From NCBI GenBank assembly GCA_038058095.1, contig JBBUBW010000010.1, positions 1 to 14,540 on the forward strand: a DNA stretch of 14,540 nucleotides. The letters run 5' to 3'. This stretch comes from VMFW01 sp038058095 (GTDB lineage Bacteria; Patescibacteriota; Minisyncoccia; UBA6257; 2-01-FULL-56-20). Position 1 is the stretch's first letter. Each line of letters opens with the position of its first letter. Of the stretch, positions 1 through 7,696 are shown in pieces. Position numbers and translations under genes: made by a program. Below the pieces are notes generated by a model, which did not search any database, was not told the origin of the DNA, and was given only the letters and a program-made list of their open reading frames with translations.

Positions 1-60
1 AGTTGGTAGAGCAGCACTTTCGTAAAGTGAAGGTCCGCGGTTCGAATCCGCGAGGCGGCT
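1..60 (+). tRNA. tRNA-Thr (anticodon CGU), 5' end cut off by window edge
   Basis: The visible part begins in the D-loop. The 3' side of the D-stem is GAGC at 9-12. The anticodon stem is 14-18 with 26-30 (the outermost pair is a G-A mismatch), and the loop TTCGTAA at 19-25 puts anticodon CGT at 21-23, which reads the Thr codon ACG. The T-arm has stem CGCGG/CCGCG (36-40, 48-52) and loop TTCGAAT. The 3' acceptor strand AGGCGGC (53-59) is followed by discriminator T60. CCA is not encoded, so a CCA-adding enzyme would be required. The first ~15 bases lie outside the window. Confidence 0.9.
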
Positions 61-79
61 CTAATGGGGTGAGGCAGAG

Positions 80-94
80 TCCCGCGAAGCGGGA
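80..94. repeat. Short palindromic hairpin TCCCGC-GAA-GCGGGA
   Basis: A perfect 6-bp inverted repeat with a GAA triloop, between the tRNA-Thr gene and the tRNA-like remnant. No T-tract follows, so it is not an evident terminator. Its CCCGC/GCGGG core recurs in the palindrome at the prfB frameshift site. Short GC-rich palindromes dispersed in and between genes are, as I recall, a feature of Patescibacteria genomes; membership of such a family is inference. Confidence 0.65.
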
Positions 95-97
95 TTG

Positions 98-132
98 CGA
101 TTTCTTCACGAATCGGAGATTCGTGGAAATCG
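98..132. repeat. Long bulged hairpin next to tRNA remnant
   Basis: A 15-bp stem: CGATTTC (98-104) pairs with GAAATCG (126-132), then a TT bulge (105-106), then CACGAATC (107-114) pairs with GATTCGTG (118-125) around a GGA loop. It occupies the place where the 5' half of the following tRNA-like sequence would be expected. The CACGA/TCGTG core also occurs at 13808-13824. Confidence 0.7.
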
Positions 133-138
133 GGAACA

Positions 139-185
139 CACCTTTCGTAAGGGTAAGGTCGGGGGTTCAAATCCTCTCTCCGGCT
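139..185 (+). pseudogene. tRNA-Thr-like 3' half without a recognisable 5' half
   Basis: Anticodon stem-loop: T143-G151, C142-G152, C141-G153, A140-T154, with loop TTCGTAA (144-150) and anticodon CGT at 146-148. The variable region is AGGTC (156-160). The T-stem GGGGG/CCTCT (161-165, 173-177) encloses loop TTCAAAT, followed by acceptor 3' strand CTCCGGC (178-184) and discriminator T185. The stem bases differ from the first tRNA-Thr but still pair, so this is not a simple recent copy of it. A 5' strand GCCGGAG and a D-arm are absent upstream, where two hairpins sit instead. It is most likely a decayed tRNA. A highly divergent functional tRNA that uses part of the hairpin is less likely. Confidence 0.55.
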
Positions 186-212
186 CAAAAGGGAATTGTT
201 TAAGTGTTGGAG

Positions 213-221
213 TGTTATAAT
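213..221 (+). promoter_or_regulatory. Extended -10 promoter for DUF1653 gene (leaderless)
   Basis: TGTTATAAT: a TG dinucleotide, one base, then a consensus TATAAT at 216-221. Only 6 nt (222-227) separate it from the ATG at 228, so transcription should start at or within a base or two of the start codon. No convincing -35 is seen, as is usual with an extended -10. Confidence 0.6.
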
Positions 222-227
222 GTTGGA

Positions 228-446
228 ATGTCTGAAGAAATCAAAGTAGGGAAGTATCGACATTTTAAGGGAAATGAATATGAAGTGATTGGAGTAGCTA
301 AGCATTCGGAAACACTTGAGGAGTTTGTGGTCTATCGCGCACTTTATGGAGGGGGAGAACTTTGGGTGCGACCGAAGGAGATGTTTCTGGAAAAAGTTAA
401 TAAAGACGGCAAGTCGGTTTCAAGATTCGAATATTTAGGCGAGTGA
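228..446 (+). CDS. DUF1653 family protein
   Basis: A 72-residue cytoplasmic protein that matches the DUF1653 pattern along its full length: YRHFKG (residues 10-15), HSET (26-29), YRALYG (36-41) and LWVRPKEMF (45-53). The function of this family is not established; it is a small single-domain protein of bacteria. I chose ATG 228 rather than the upstream in-frame GTG at 204 because the conserved region starts just after residue 8 and because the TATAAT box (216-221) lies inside the longer version. The gene ends in TGA. It sits 41 nt upstream of prfB, and a near-copy of its promoter segment precedes prfB. I am confident of the family but cannot state a role. Confidence 0.85.
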   Translation: MSEEIKVGKYRHFKGNEYEVIGVAKHSETLEEFVVYRALYGGGELWVRPKEMFLEKVNKDGKSVSRFEYLGE

Positions 447-464
447 TTGCCTACGGGTTTTAAA

Positions 465-473
465 TGTTGTAAT
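465..473 (+). promoter_or_regulatory. Possible extended -10 promoter for prfB
   Basis: TGTTGTAAT at 465-473 is part of a 17-nt segment (465-481) that repeats 213-229 with one mismatch (G469 for A217). If active, transcription would start near 480 and give a leader of about 8 nt before ATG 488. The -10 is weaker than the upstream copy, so prfB may also be read from the first promoter. Confidence 0.4.
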
Positions 474-487
474 GTTGGAATAAAGAT

Positions 488-1574
488 ATGAAAGAAGATT
501 TTAAGGAAAAATTAGAGGAACTTAAAACCGAGGCCCGCCGGTTAAGCGGGCGGCTTTGACCTAGAGACAAAAAAAATCAGGGTCAAGAAACTTGAAGCGC
601 TGATGAGTGACGCGGATTTTTGGGCGGACCGCCAAAAAGCTGACTTAGCTATTAAAGAGCTTGGCGAGTTGAATGATTTAGCCGGAAAATTTAAGGAAGT
701 GGAGGATGGAATTTTAGAACTTGAAAAGGGAATGGTGGACCGATCCTCCTCCGCTAAAGCTACAGAGGACTTTGCAAGTAAATTTTTTGAGATTAAGAGG
801 AAGTTTAGGCAATTGGAATTAACCCAACTTTTTTTGGGAGCATACGATAAACGTGCGGCGATTTTGGGATTTTATCCCGGAGCGGGCGGGGAAGACGCCG
901 GGGATTGGACAAGAATGCTTTTTGAAATGTATGAAAAGTACGCGGGAAGGCAAGGATGGAAGGTAACGGTTTTGGATGATAATCCTAATCGGAGGACTTT
1001 GGAAGTTAGGGGGGAATATGCGTATGGATATTTAAAAGGAGAGATGGGGGTGCACCGATTAGTAAGAATGTCTCCGTTTTCGGCAAAACAATTACGCCAC
1101 ACTTCGTTTGCTTTAGTGGAAGTTTTGCCGGATTTGCCGGAAGTAGAGGAATCAAAATTACAAATTCCTGAAAAAGATTTGAAGTTTGAATTTTTCCGAT
1201 CTTCGGGGCCGGGAGGGCAAAATGTTAATAAAGTGGAAACAGCAGTGCGGGTAGTCCATATTCCAACGGGACTTACAGCTGCGTCGCAAGTGGAGAGGTC
1301 GCAAGTTTCTAATCGGGAGAAAGCGGTTAAGGTTTTGAAGGCAAAAATTTTTGATTTGATGCAAAAAAATCAGGTGAAAGAACTGGGGGATTTGCGGACA
1401 AAAGTGAAGCCGGAGTGGGGGAATCAGATCCGGTCTTATGTTTTGAATCCATATAAAATGGTCAAGGATCATCGGACAGAGACTGAAACAAGTAATGCGG
1501 ATGGGGTGTTGGAGGGTGATATTGATATGTTTATTGAAAGTGAGGTAGAATTACTGGGAAGCGATAAACACTAG
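488..1574 (+). CDS. prfB: Peptide chain release factor 2, with programmed +1 frameshift
   Basis: RF2 recognises UAA and UGA and triggers peptide release in the ribosome. A 23-codon first frame runs from ATG 488 to CTT 554-556 and meets TGA at 557-559. Shifting +1 to GAC 558 gives a continuous protein of 361 residues, close to the usual RF2 length. The joined sequence, SGRL then DLETKK, matches the RF2 N-terminus at the known frameshift point. Further landmarks are the RF2 tripeptide SPF (residues 195-197) and the catalytic GGQ in GPGGQNVNK (242-244). Starting at ATG 603 would remove 38 conserved residues. An in-frame palindrome encodes RSSSAKATED (85-94) in the linker between helices of domain 1. 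The gene ends in TAG, which RF2 does not read. ftsE follows 31 nt later. Confidence 0.95.
533..551. repeat. Palindrome GCCCGC-N7-GCGGGC in 5' part of prfB
   Basis: A perfect 6-bp inverted repeat (533-538 with 546-551) inside the coding sequence, ending 2 nt before the CTT slip codon. An alternative 5-bp pairing is CCGCC (535-539) with GGCGG (549-553). It resembles the hairpin at 80-94 in its CCCGC/GCGGG arms. It encodes most of ARRLSGR, which fits the RF2 helix, so it does not disrupt the reading frame. Confidence 0.6.
545..560 (+). promoter_or_regulatory. prfB programmed +1 frameshift signal
   Basis: Order: AGCGGG (545-550), a 3-nt spacer CGG, slip codon CTT (554-556), stop TGA (557-559), C560. 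The E. coli prfB signal is AGGGGG, 3 nt, CTT TGA C, so spacing and slip heptamer are the same and the internal Shine-Dalgarno-like element matches 5 of 6 bases. In the known mechanism, low RF2 slows termination at UGA and promotes the shift, which gives autoregulation. The same role here is inferred from the conserved signal. Confidence 0.92.
748..768. repeat. In-frame palindrome inserted in prfB coding sequence
   Basis: CCTCCG (748-753) and CAGAGG (763-768) flank the 9-nt loop CTAAAGCTA; one A in place of G breaks an otherwise perfect 6-bp stem. An alternative stem is TCCTC (744-748) with GAGGA (765-769). It lies in frame and contributes to RSSSAKATED at RF2 residues 85-94, a variable linker between helices. 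I recall SAKATE-like peptides recurring in unrelated Patescibacteria proteins, which would fit a mobile or repeatedly copied palindrome, but I could not check this. Confidence 0.6.
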
Positions 1575-1590
1575 CACGAAGCTGGTTTTT
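1571..1590 (+). terminator. Weak terminator-like hairpin after prfB
   Basis: CTAGC (1571-1575) pairs with GCTGG (1581-1585), one pair being T-G, around an ACGAA loop, followed by TTTTT. A 5-bp stem is short, and ftsE begins only 15 nt further on, so it may attenuate rather than end transcription. It overlaps the prfB stop codon. Confidence 0.3.
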
Positions 1591-1605
1591 ATTCGCTCTA
1601 ATTAA

Positions 1606-2289
1606 ATGATTGCTTTTCAGGGTGTTTCAAAAATTTATAACAGCCACTCGGTGGCTTTAGAGGAGGTGAATTTCCAAACAAATCCTGGAGAGTTCGTTTC
1701 TTTGGTTGGCCGATCAGGAGCGGGGAAATCAACCGTGATTCGGCTTTTGATAGGGGAAGAAAAGCCCACTAAGGGTAGGGTTTTTTTCGGCCAGTATGAG
1801 GTAAATAAATTGATGAATAAGGAGTTGCCGGCCTTTAGGCGACATATCGGAGTGGTGTTTCAGGATTTTCGACTTTTGCCTACAAAGAGTGCTTATGAGA
1901 ACGTCGCTTTTGCGCTTGAAGTTGCCGGACGACCACAAAGAGAAATTGATGAGTTAGTACCACAGGTTTTAGATATGGTAGGGTTAGGGGACAAGGGAAG
2001 AAATTTTCCACACGAACTTTCCGGCGGAGAAAAACAGCGAGTGGCGATTGCGAGAGCGATGGTGCACCGGCCGGAGGTTATTATCGCGGATGAGCCGACC
2101 GGGAACCTTGATCCGCTCCATACTACTGAAATTATCAATCTTTTGGTTAAAATTAATGAGTTAGGAACGACTTTACTTTTAGCCACCCATAACAAAGATA
2201 TTGTTAATGGTTTAGGAAAAAGAGTCGTGACTTTGGATCACGGCCGAGTGATTCGAGATGAGGAGAGGGGGAAATACATCTTAGTCTAG
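1606..2289 (+). CDS. ftsE: Cell division ATP-binding protein FtsE
   Basis: The 227-residue ATPase subunit of the FtsEX complex, an ABC-type mechanotransmitter on the inner face of the membrane that in other bacteria controls peptidoglycan hydrolases at the septum. Visible motifs: Walker A GRSGAGKS (35-42), Q-loop Q86 in VVFQDFRLLP, signature LSGGE (138-142), Walker B VIIADEP with E163, D-loop GNLD (167-169 region) and H-loop H195. Length is typical. Start ATG 1606 gives the expected N-terminus (MIAFQGVSKIY) and has no clear Shine-Dalgarno. It is directly followed by ftsX, separated by a tandem repeat, and the two are probably co-transcribed. The FtsX partner and the HNKDIV sequence after the H-loop support FtsE over a generic ABC ATPase. 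Confidence 0.95.
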   Translation: MIAFQGVSKIYNSHSVALEEVNFQTNPGEFVSLVGRSGAGKSTVIRLLIGEEKPTKGRVFFGQYEVNKLMNKELPAFRRHIGVVFQDFRLLPTKSAYENVAFALEVAGRPQREIDELVPQVLDMVGLGDKGRNFPHELSGGEKQRVAIARAMVHRPEVIIADEPTGNLDPLHTTEIINLLVKINELGTTLLLATHNKDIVNGLGKRVVTLDHGRVIRDEERGKYILV

Positions 2290-2340
2290 AAAGTAGTAAG
2301 TAGAAAATAGAAAGTAGTAAGTAGAAAATAGAAAGTAGAA
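2288..2340 (+). repeat. 21-bp tandem repeat between ftsE and ftsX
   Basis: Two identical 21-bp copies at 2288-2308 and 2309-2329 plus a partial third copy at 2330-2340. Each copy begins AGAAAGTAGTAAGTAG, and the unit itself contains shorter GTA(A)GTAGAAA sub-repeats. The array starts inside the ftsE stop codon and fills nearly the whole spacer. It is A/G-rich and lacks T-tracts or hairpins, so it is neither a terminator nor an evident promoter. Confidence 0.9.
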
Positions 2341-2349
2341 TCAAAGGTT

Positions 2350-3258
2350 ATGATAACAACACTTTCAAGAATTATTCATTTCGGATTTAAGAATTTTTGG
2401 CGGAATGGACTTTTATCAACGGCAACAGTGGCGGTGATGTTTTTGGCGCTTTTGGTTTCCTTGGGATTAATCATTTTTAGAGAGGTGACTAGTAGGGCAG
2501 TAGTTTCTTTACAGGATAAGATTGATATTGTGGTTTACTTCAACACCAATACTCCAGAGGATCAGATTTTAAATATTAAACAGTCAGTGGAAAGTTTGGC
2601 GGAAGTTAAGGGAATTGATTATGTTTCGCGGGTGCAAGCATTGGAGCTTTTTAAATCAAGGCATAAAACGGAACAGTCGATTACTCGGGCGATTAATATT
2701 GTAGGAGATAATCCACTCGAGGCGTCATTAAATATCAAGGCGTATAGTCCGGATCAGTACGCTTCGATTGCGACGAGTTTGAATAATCCGGTTTTTAAGG
2801 ATTTTATCAGCCAAGTGAGTTATGAAAAAAATAAGGTGGCGATTGACCGACTGGTGGCGATTATCGAGGATATTAATCGGGGAGGATTGGCACTGACTAT
2901 TCTACTAGCGGTGGTGGCTGGACTTATAGTTTTCAACACAATTCGGCTGGCGATTTATTCCAACCGAGATGAGATTGGAATTATGAGAGCGGTGGGCGCT
3001 TCAAATGCGTTGGTGCGAGGGCCGTTTATGGTGGATGGAATGGTGGTGGGAATCTTGGCGGCAGTTTTCAGCCTAATTTTAGCTATACCTATAATCAGTT
3101 TTCTATCGCCGTATCTTTCGAGATTCATACCAGGACTCAATATTTCCCAGTATTTTTACAGTAATCTGATAACCTTTTTACTTTTGCAAATGGTTTTTGG
3201 AATGGCGATTGGAACAGTTTCGAGCTTTTTAGCAGTGAGGAAATATCTGAAAAACTAG
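2350..3258 (+). CDS. ftsX: Cell division protein FtsX (permease-like)
   Basis: The 302-residue membrane partner of FtsE. Topology fits FtsX: a short cytoplasmic N-terminus, TM1 at about 22-44, an extracytoplasmic domain (about 45-178) that in other bacteria binds the peptidoglycan hydrolase or its activator, then TM2 (180-202), TM3 (229-253) and TM4 (272-296). The FtsX/MacB family motif RDEIGIMRAVGAS lies after TM2 (207-219). ATG 2350 is preceded by a possible weak AAAGG (2342-2346), which is unusually close to the start. No peptidoglycan hydrolase gene follows in the same operon; a secreted GH18-type hydrolase instead lies convergent immediately downstream. Confidence 0.93.
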   Translation: MITTLSRIIHFGFKNFWRNGLLSTATVAVMFLALLVSLGLIIFREVTSRAVVSLQDKIDIVVYFNTNTPEDQILNIKQSVESLAEVKGIDYVSRVQALELFKSRHKTEQSITRAINIVGDNPLEASLNIKAYSPDQYASIATSLNNPVFKDFISQVSYEKNKVAIDRLVAIIEDINRGGLALTILLAVVAGLIVFNTIRLAIYSNRDEIGIMRAVGASNALVRGPFMVDGMVVGILAAVFSLILAIPIISFLSPYLSRFIPGLNISQYFYSNLITFLLLQMVFGMAIGTVSSFLAVRKYLKN

Positions 3259-3299
3259 GTTATAGGTGACAGGTTGTTGGTGGTAGTGAATCTTAAAAT

Positions 3300-3353
3300 T
3301 CAGTTTTTGGGATTGCCTCAAATTTTGCAATAAACTGAGGTTTAATTTTATTT
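3300..3353 (+). terminator. Candidate intrinsic terminator after ftsX
   Basis: Two alternative stems share the same region: TCAGTTT (3300-3306) with AAACTGA (3332-3338), and CCTCA (3316-3320) with TGAGG (3336-3340). Both are followed by the T-rich tail TTTAATTTTATTT. The loops are long and the tail overlaps the end of the convergent GH18 gene. It would serve ftsX; no equivalent tail is seen for the opposite strand. Confidence 0.4.
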
Positions 3354-4520
3354 AATGTGACTCCAGAAGGCGGGGTCGGCTTCGCCGTCGAGTTTAAAAA
3401 TTGCTACGCCGCGGAGTTTGTATTTTTTGGCAAGCTGGATTTTTTGTCGAATGGCTTCAGCGTCAGTGAAGGAGACGAAGCGGGTGATGCTGGTTGAGGA
3501 ATTTAAACTTTCCGTTGGTATGACATCAGGAGGAGTGGAGGAGACAATCCACCTAAGAGCGGGGGAAACTTCGATTAAAGTGCTGGAGGAATAAATGTAG
3601 CTTAATTCTCCGGCGCTGTTGCGGGCGGGCGTCGCGCTTATCCATTCGGCTAAACTCATAGCAGTTGTGTAGTTAACGCTTCTTAAGCGGCGATAGGTGG
3701 TTAATCCATTCGCCCAAGTAACTTCGTATTCATATCCGTAAGTTGGAACGCCGAGCATAATTTTTTTTCGGCTGATGGTTTTTATGGCTTCTTTGATGAT
3801 TTTTTCCGCCCAGTCGGGATCGGAGACGGGAGCGTAAAGTTTGCCGTTGCCTTTTTGGGCGTCAAGTTTTACGTCGATAACTCCCTGGTCATAAGTCATA
3901 ATGCGGATTTGGTCGCAGTATTTATTTAAAACGGCGTAGTCGTTGGCGTAATTGTTGGGATCGGCAGTTTTAGTGTAGCGGGAATCCGCCGGCATCCTAG
4001 TTTCGATAGTGCAGGAGAGGATTTTCCCTACAGGGAGGCGCATCCAAAGGCCTTTTATAAATAAGGAAAAATAAGGATTAGTTTCGGCTTTCTTAGCTTC
4101 ATAGTCGATATCGATACCATCAAATTTTTCGTCTTTTACCAATTTAGCGATGGCGTCTTCGTGAGCCCGCCTTTTTTTAGTATTGGAAAGAAGTTTATGG
4201 ATTCCATCGCCGTCAAACCAGGCAATCGAGGGAATAATTTTGACGCCCATATCGCGAGCGGCCGGGAGCCATCCCCGCCAGAGACCTTCGTGAATTTTGA
4301 GTTTATCTACCAGAGCGCCGGTTTTAGAATTGACCTCGTACGAAAACGGGCTTATTTCGTGAATCTTTTCGAGATTAAGAGCGACGTCCATAGCGCCGGC
4401 GGTTTTTTTCCAAAAAGGGAGCCAGCCGGCGTAGTAAAAAGAAGGCGTGGCGGCGGAAGCGATAAGAGGGGTTAAGAATAAAAAAGTTATAACGAAAATT
4501 TTGACGGATTTTTTTATCAT
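3348..4520 (-). CDS. Secreted glycoside hydrolase family 18 protein
   Basis: A 390-residue exported GH18-fold hydrolase. The N-terminus is a signal peptide: MIKKSVKIF, a hydrophobic core, and ASA at 21-23 before the mature start. The catalytic DxxDxDxE motif is intact at 134-141 (DGIDIDYE, acid Glu141). MTYD at 208-211 and a C-terminal GVAIFKLDGEADPAFW are usual GH18 barrel elements. No LysM repeats are seen at the N-terminus, unlike many spore-cortex-type relatives. The start at 4520 is chosen because it opens the signal peptide; an in-frame ATG at 4601 would add 27 residues ahead of it. Likely substrate is a GlcNAc-containing polymer such as peptidoglycan or chitin; which one cannot be read from sequence. 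Convergence with ftsX makes a wall-remodelling role attractive, but that is inference. Confidence 0.85.
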   Translation of the reverse strand: MIKKSVKIFVITFLFLTPLIASAATPSFYYAGWLPFWKKTAGAMDVALNLEKIHEISPFSYEVNSKTGALVDKLKIHEGLWRGWLPAARDMGVKIIPSIAWFDGDGIHKLLSNTKKRRAHEDAIAKLVKDEKFDGIDIDYEAKKAETNPYFSLFIKGLWMRLPVGKILSCTIETRMPADSRYTKTADPNNYANDYAVLNKYCDQIRIMTYDQGVIDVKLDAQKGNGKLYAPVSDPDWAEKIIKEAIKTISRKKIMLGVPTYGYEYEVTWANGLTTYRRLRSVNYTTAMSLAEWISATPARNSAGELSYIYSSSTLIEVSPALRWIVSSTPPDVIPTESLNSSTSITRFVSFTDAEAIRQKIQLAKKYKLRGVAIFKLDGEADPAFWSHIK

Positions 4521-4581
4521 ATAAAAGTTGATAGTTTTAATGGGTGTGTGAAAATAAGGCGGTCGTATTTGAACTTTACCT

Positions 4582-4611
4582 CTATACCTAAAATCCCGCA
4601 AGCTATACCTA
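4582..4611. repeat. Pair of direct repeats CTATACCTA spaced 21 bp
   Basis: CTATACCTA occurs at 4582-4590 and 4603-4611, a 21-bp period (about two helical turns), in the divergent region between the GH18 and helicase genes. This could be a pair of protein-binding sites or -10-like sequences, or chance. Confidence 0.35.
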
Positions 4612-4623
4612 GGGCGTTTTTTG

Positions 4624-4632
4624 TGTTATGGT
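4624..4632 (+). promoter_or_regulatory. Possible extended -10 for DEAD-box helicase gene
   Basis: TGTTATGGT: a TG, one base, then TATGGT, which keeps the first three and last bases of TATAAT. It lies 7 nt before the in-frame ATG at 4640, the spacing seen at other genes here, and it overlaps the upstream ATG at 4628. This would favour 4640 as the true start. Confidence 0.35.
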
Positions 4633-5875
4633 GCTTAAAATGAATCGATCTTCAGGTTTCTACAATCTTGGTATCGCGCCCAATATTTTGGGGATACTGG
4701 ACAGGTTTGGTTTTAAAGAACCCACGCCAATTCAGGAAAAATCTATTCCTTCAGCGATTGAGGGGAAGGATCTTATTGGTATCGCGCAGACCGGCACCGG
4801 AAAGACGCTGGCTTTTGGAATTCCTATGATCCAGAGTGTGCTAAAAGGGAATAAAGGATTGGTGGTTTTGCCGACCAGAGAACTGGCGCTTCAAGTTGAG
4901 GAGGTAATTCGTAAAATCGGCGGACCACTTAATATTAGAACCGCGGTTTTAATCGGCGGCGAATCAATTGGCCGGCAGATTCAGACGCTCCGGAGGAATC
5001 CGCAGATTATCATAGGGACTCCGGGCAGGATTATCGACCATCTAGACCAAAGAACTCTTACGCTTGGAGCGATTTCGGTTTTGGTGCTTGATGAAGCGGA
5101 TAGGATGCTCGATATGGGTTTTGCGCCTCAACTCAAGCGTATTTTACAAGTGGTGCCAAAGGAGAGGCAGACGTTACTTTTTTCCGCGACAATGCCGGAG
5201 AATATCGTATCTATTGCTAGGGCTCATATGAAATTTCCAACCCGCGTTGAGATTGCGCCGTCGGGTACGGCGGCCGCTAAAGTGACACAAGAACTTTTTT
5301 TCGTTCATAAAAATGACAAATCGCGACTGCTTGAAAAAATTTTAGGGGAGTATAGGGGTTCGGTGCTTATTTTTTCCCGAACAAAATTTGGCGCGAAAAG
5401 AATCGCGACGAGTATCCGCGCCTTGGGGTACACCGCGGCGGAGATTCATTCCAATCGTTCTTTGGGTCAACGTAAGGAGGCGCTTGAAGGATTTCGGAAT
5501 GGACGGTATCGGATTTTGGTTGCGACCGATATTGCCGCGCGAGGTATAGATGTTAAGGGAATTGAGCTAGTGCTTAACTACGACCTTCCTCAAGGTCCGG
5601 AGGATTATGTGCATCGAATTGGCCGAACAGGACGAATGGGCGGAATGGGCCACGCGATTTCTTTTGCCACGCCAGACCAGAAGGGCGACGTGAAAACAAT
5701 TGAGCGTTTAATTAGAAAAACTTTGCCACTTTCGGTTTTGCCAAAGCTTCCGCCGGCGAAGATGTTGCCGCCCGAGCCGTTTCGGCCAGAATTTAGATCT
5801 AGATTCCCAAGACGTTCCCAAGGAGGCAAGCCTTCTTTTCGGCCGCGCCGTTTCGGAGGATACAATCGGCGCTAA
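4628..5875 (+). CDS. DEAD-box ATP-dependent RNA helicase (RhlE-like)
   Basis: A 415-residue RNA helicase with all family motifs: Q motif around GFKEPTPIQ (28-36), motif I AQTGTGKT (53-60), Ia PTRELA (82-87), Ib TPGR (131-134), II DEAD (155-158), III SAT (186-188), V ATDIAARGID (299-308), VI HRIGRTGR (329-336). A short basic Arg/Gly/Pro-rich tail (about 375-415, ending RRFGGYNRR) is typical of RhlE-type proteins and probably binds RNA. Likely roles are RNA unwinding in ribosome assembly or mRNA decay. An in-frame ATG at 4640 gives a protein four residues shorter and fits the promoter spacing better; neither start has a clear Shine-Dalgarno. It converges on typA with an 18-nt gap and no visible terminator. 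Confidence 0.93.
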   Translation: MVLKMNRSSGFYNLGIAPNILGILDRFGFKEPTPIQEKSIPSAIEGKDLIGIAQTGTGKTLAFGIPMIQSVLKGNKGLVVLPTRELALQVEEVIRKIGGPLNIRTAVLIGGESIGRQIQTLRRNPQIIIGTPGRIIDHLDQRTLTLGAISVLVLDEADRMLDMGFAPQLKRILQVVPKERQTLLFSATMPENIVSIARAHMKFPTRVEIAPSGTAAAKVTQELFFVHKNDKSRLLEKILGEYRGSVLIFSRTKFGAKRIATSIRALGYTAAEIHSNRSLGQRKEALEGFRNGRYRILVATDIAARGIDVKGIELVLNYDLPQGPEDYVHRIGRTGRMGGMGHAISFATPDQKGDVKTIERLIRKTLPLSVLPKLPPAKMLPPEPFRPEFRSRFPRRSQGGKPSFRPRRFGGYNRR

Positions 5876-5893
5876 AGAGAGTTCAACTTCAAT

Positions 5894-7684
<1,791 letters not shown>

Positions 7685-7690
7685 ATCTTT

Positions 7691-7696
7691 AATATA
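7691..7696 (-). promoter_or_regulatory. Possible -10 box for typA (leaderless spacing)
   Basis: On the minus strand, TATATT ends 6 nt (7685-7690) before the ATG of typA. No TG extension is present, so it is weaker than the boxes at 213 and 7835, but the spacing is the same. Confidence 0.4.

Noticed and set aside
61..185. Complete second tRNA using GCTC (58-61) and GAGGC (71-75) as D-arm, or part of the 98-132 hairpin as the 5' acceptor strand
   Set aside because: The acceptor strands do not pair properly and the D-arm spacing is wrong in both readings.
3..203. Small protein reading through the tRNA region
   Set aside because: It spans a tRNA, two hairpins and a tRNA remnant; no coding signal independent of those.
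488..560. prfB as a frameshifted pseudogene
   Set aside because: The shift is at the exact conserved programmed site with its SD-like element, and the rest of the gene is intact.
554..560. Recoded UGA (glycine) as in some CPR lineages
   Set aside because: UGA is followed by a frame change, RF2 is present, and several genes end in TGA.
603..1574. prfB beginning at ATG 603 as a short RF2
   Set aside because: The upstream frames joined at CTT TGA C give the normal RF2 N-terminus, so 603 is an internal Met.
2288..2340. CRISPR array
   Set aside because: The copies are directly adjacent with no spacers, and no cas genes are present.
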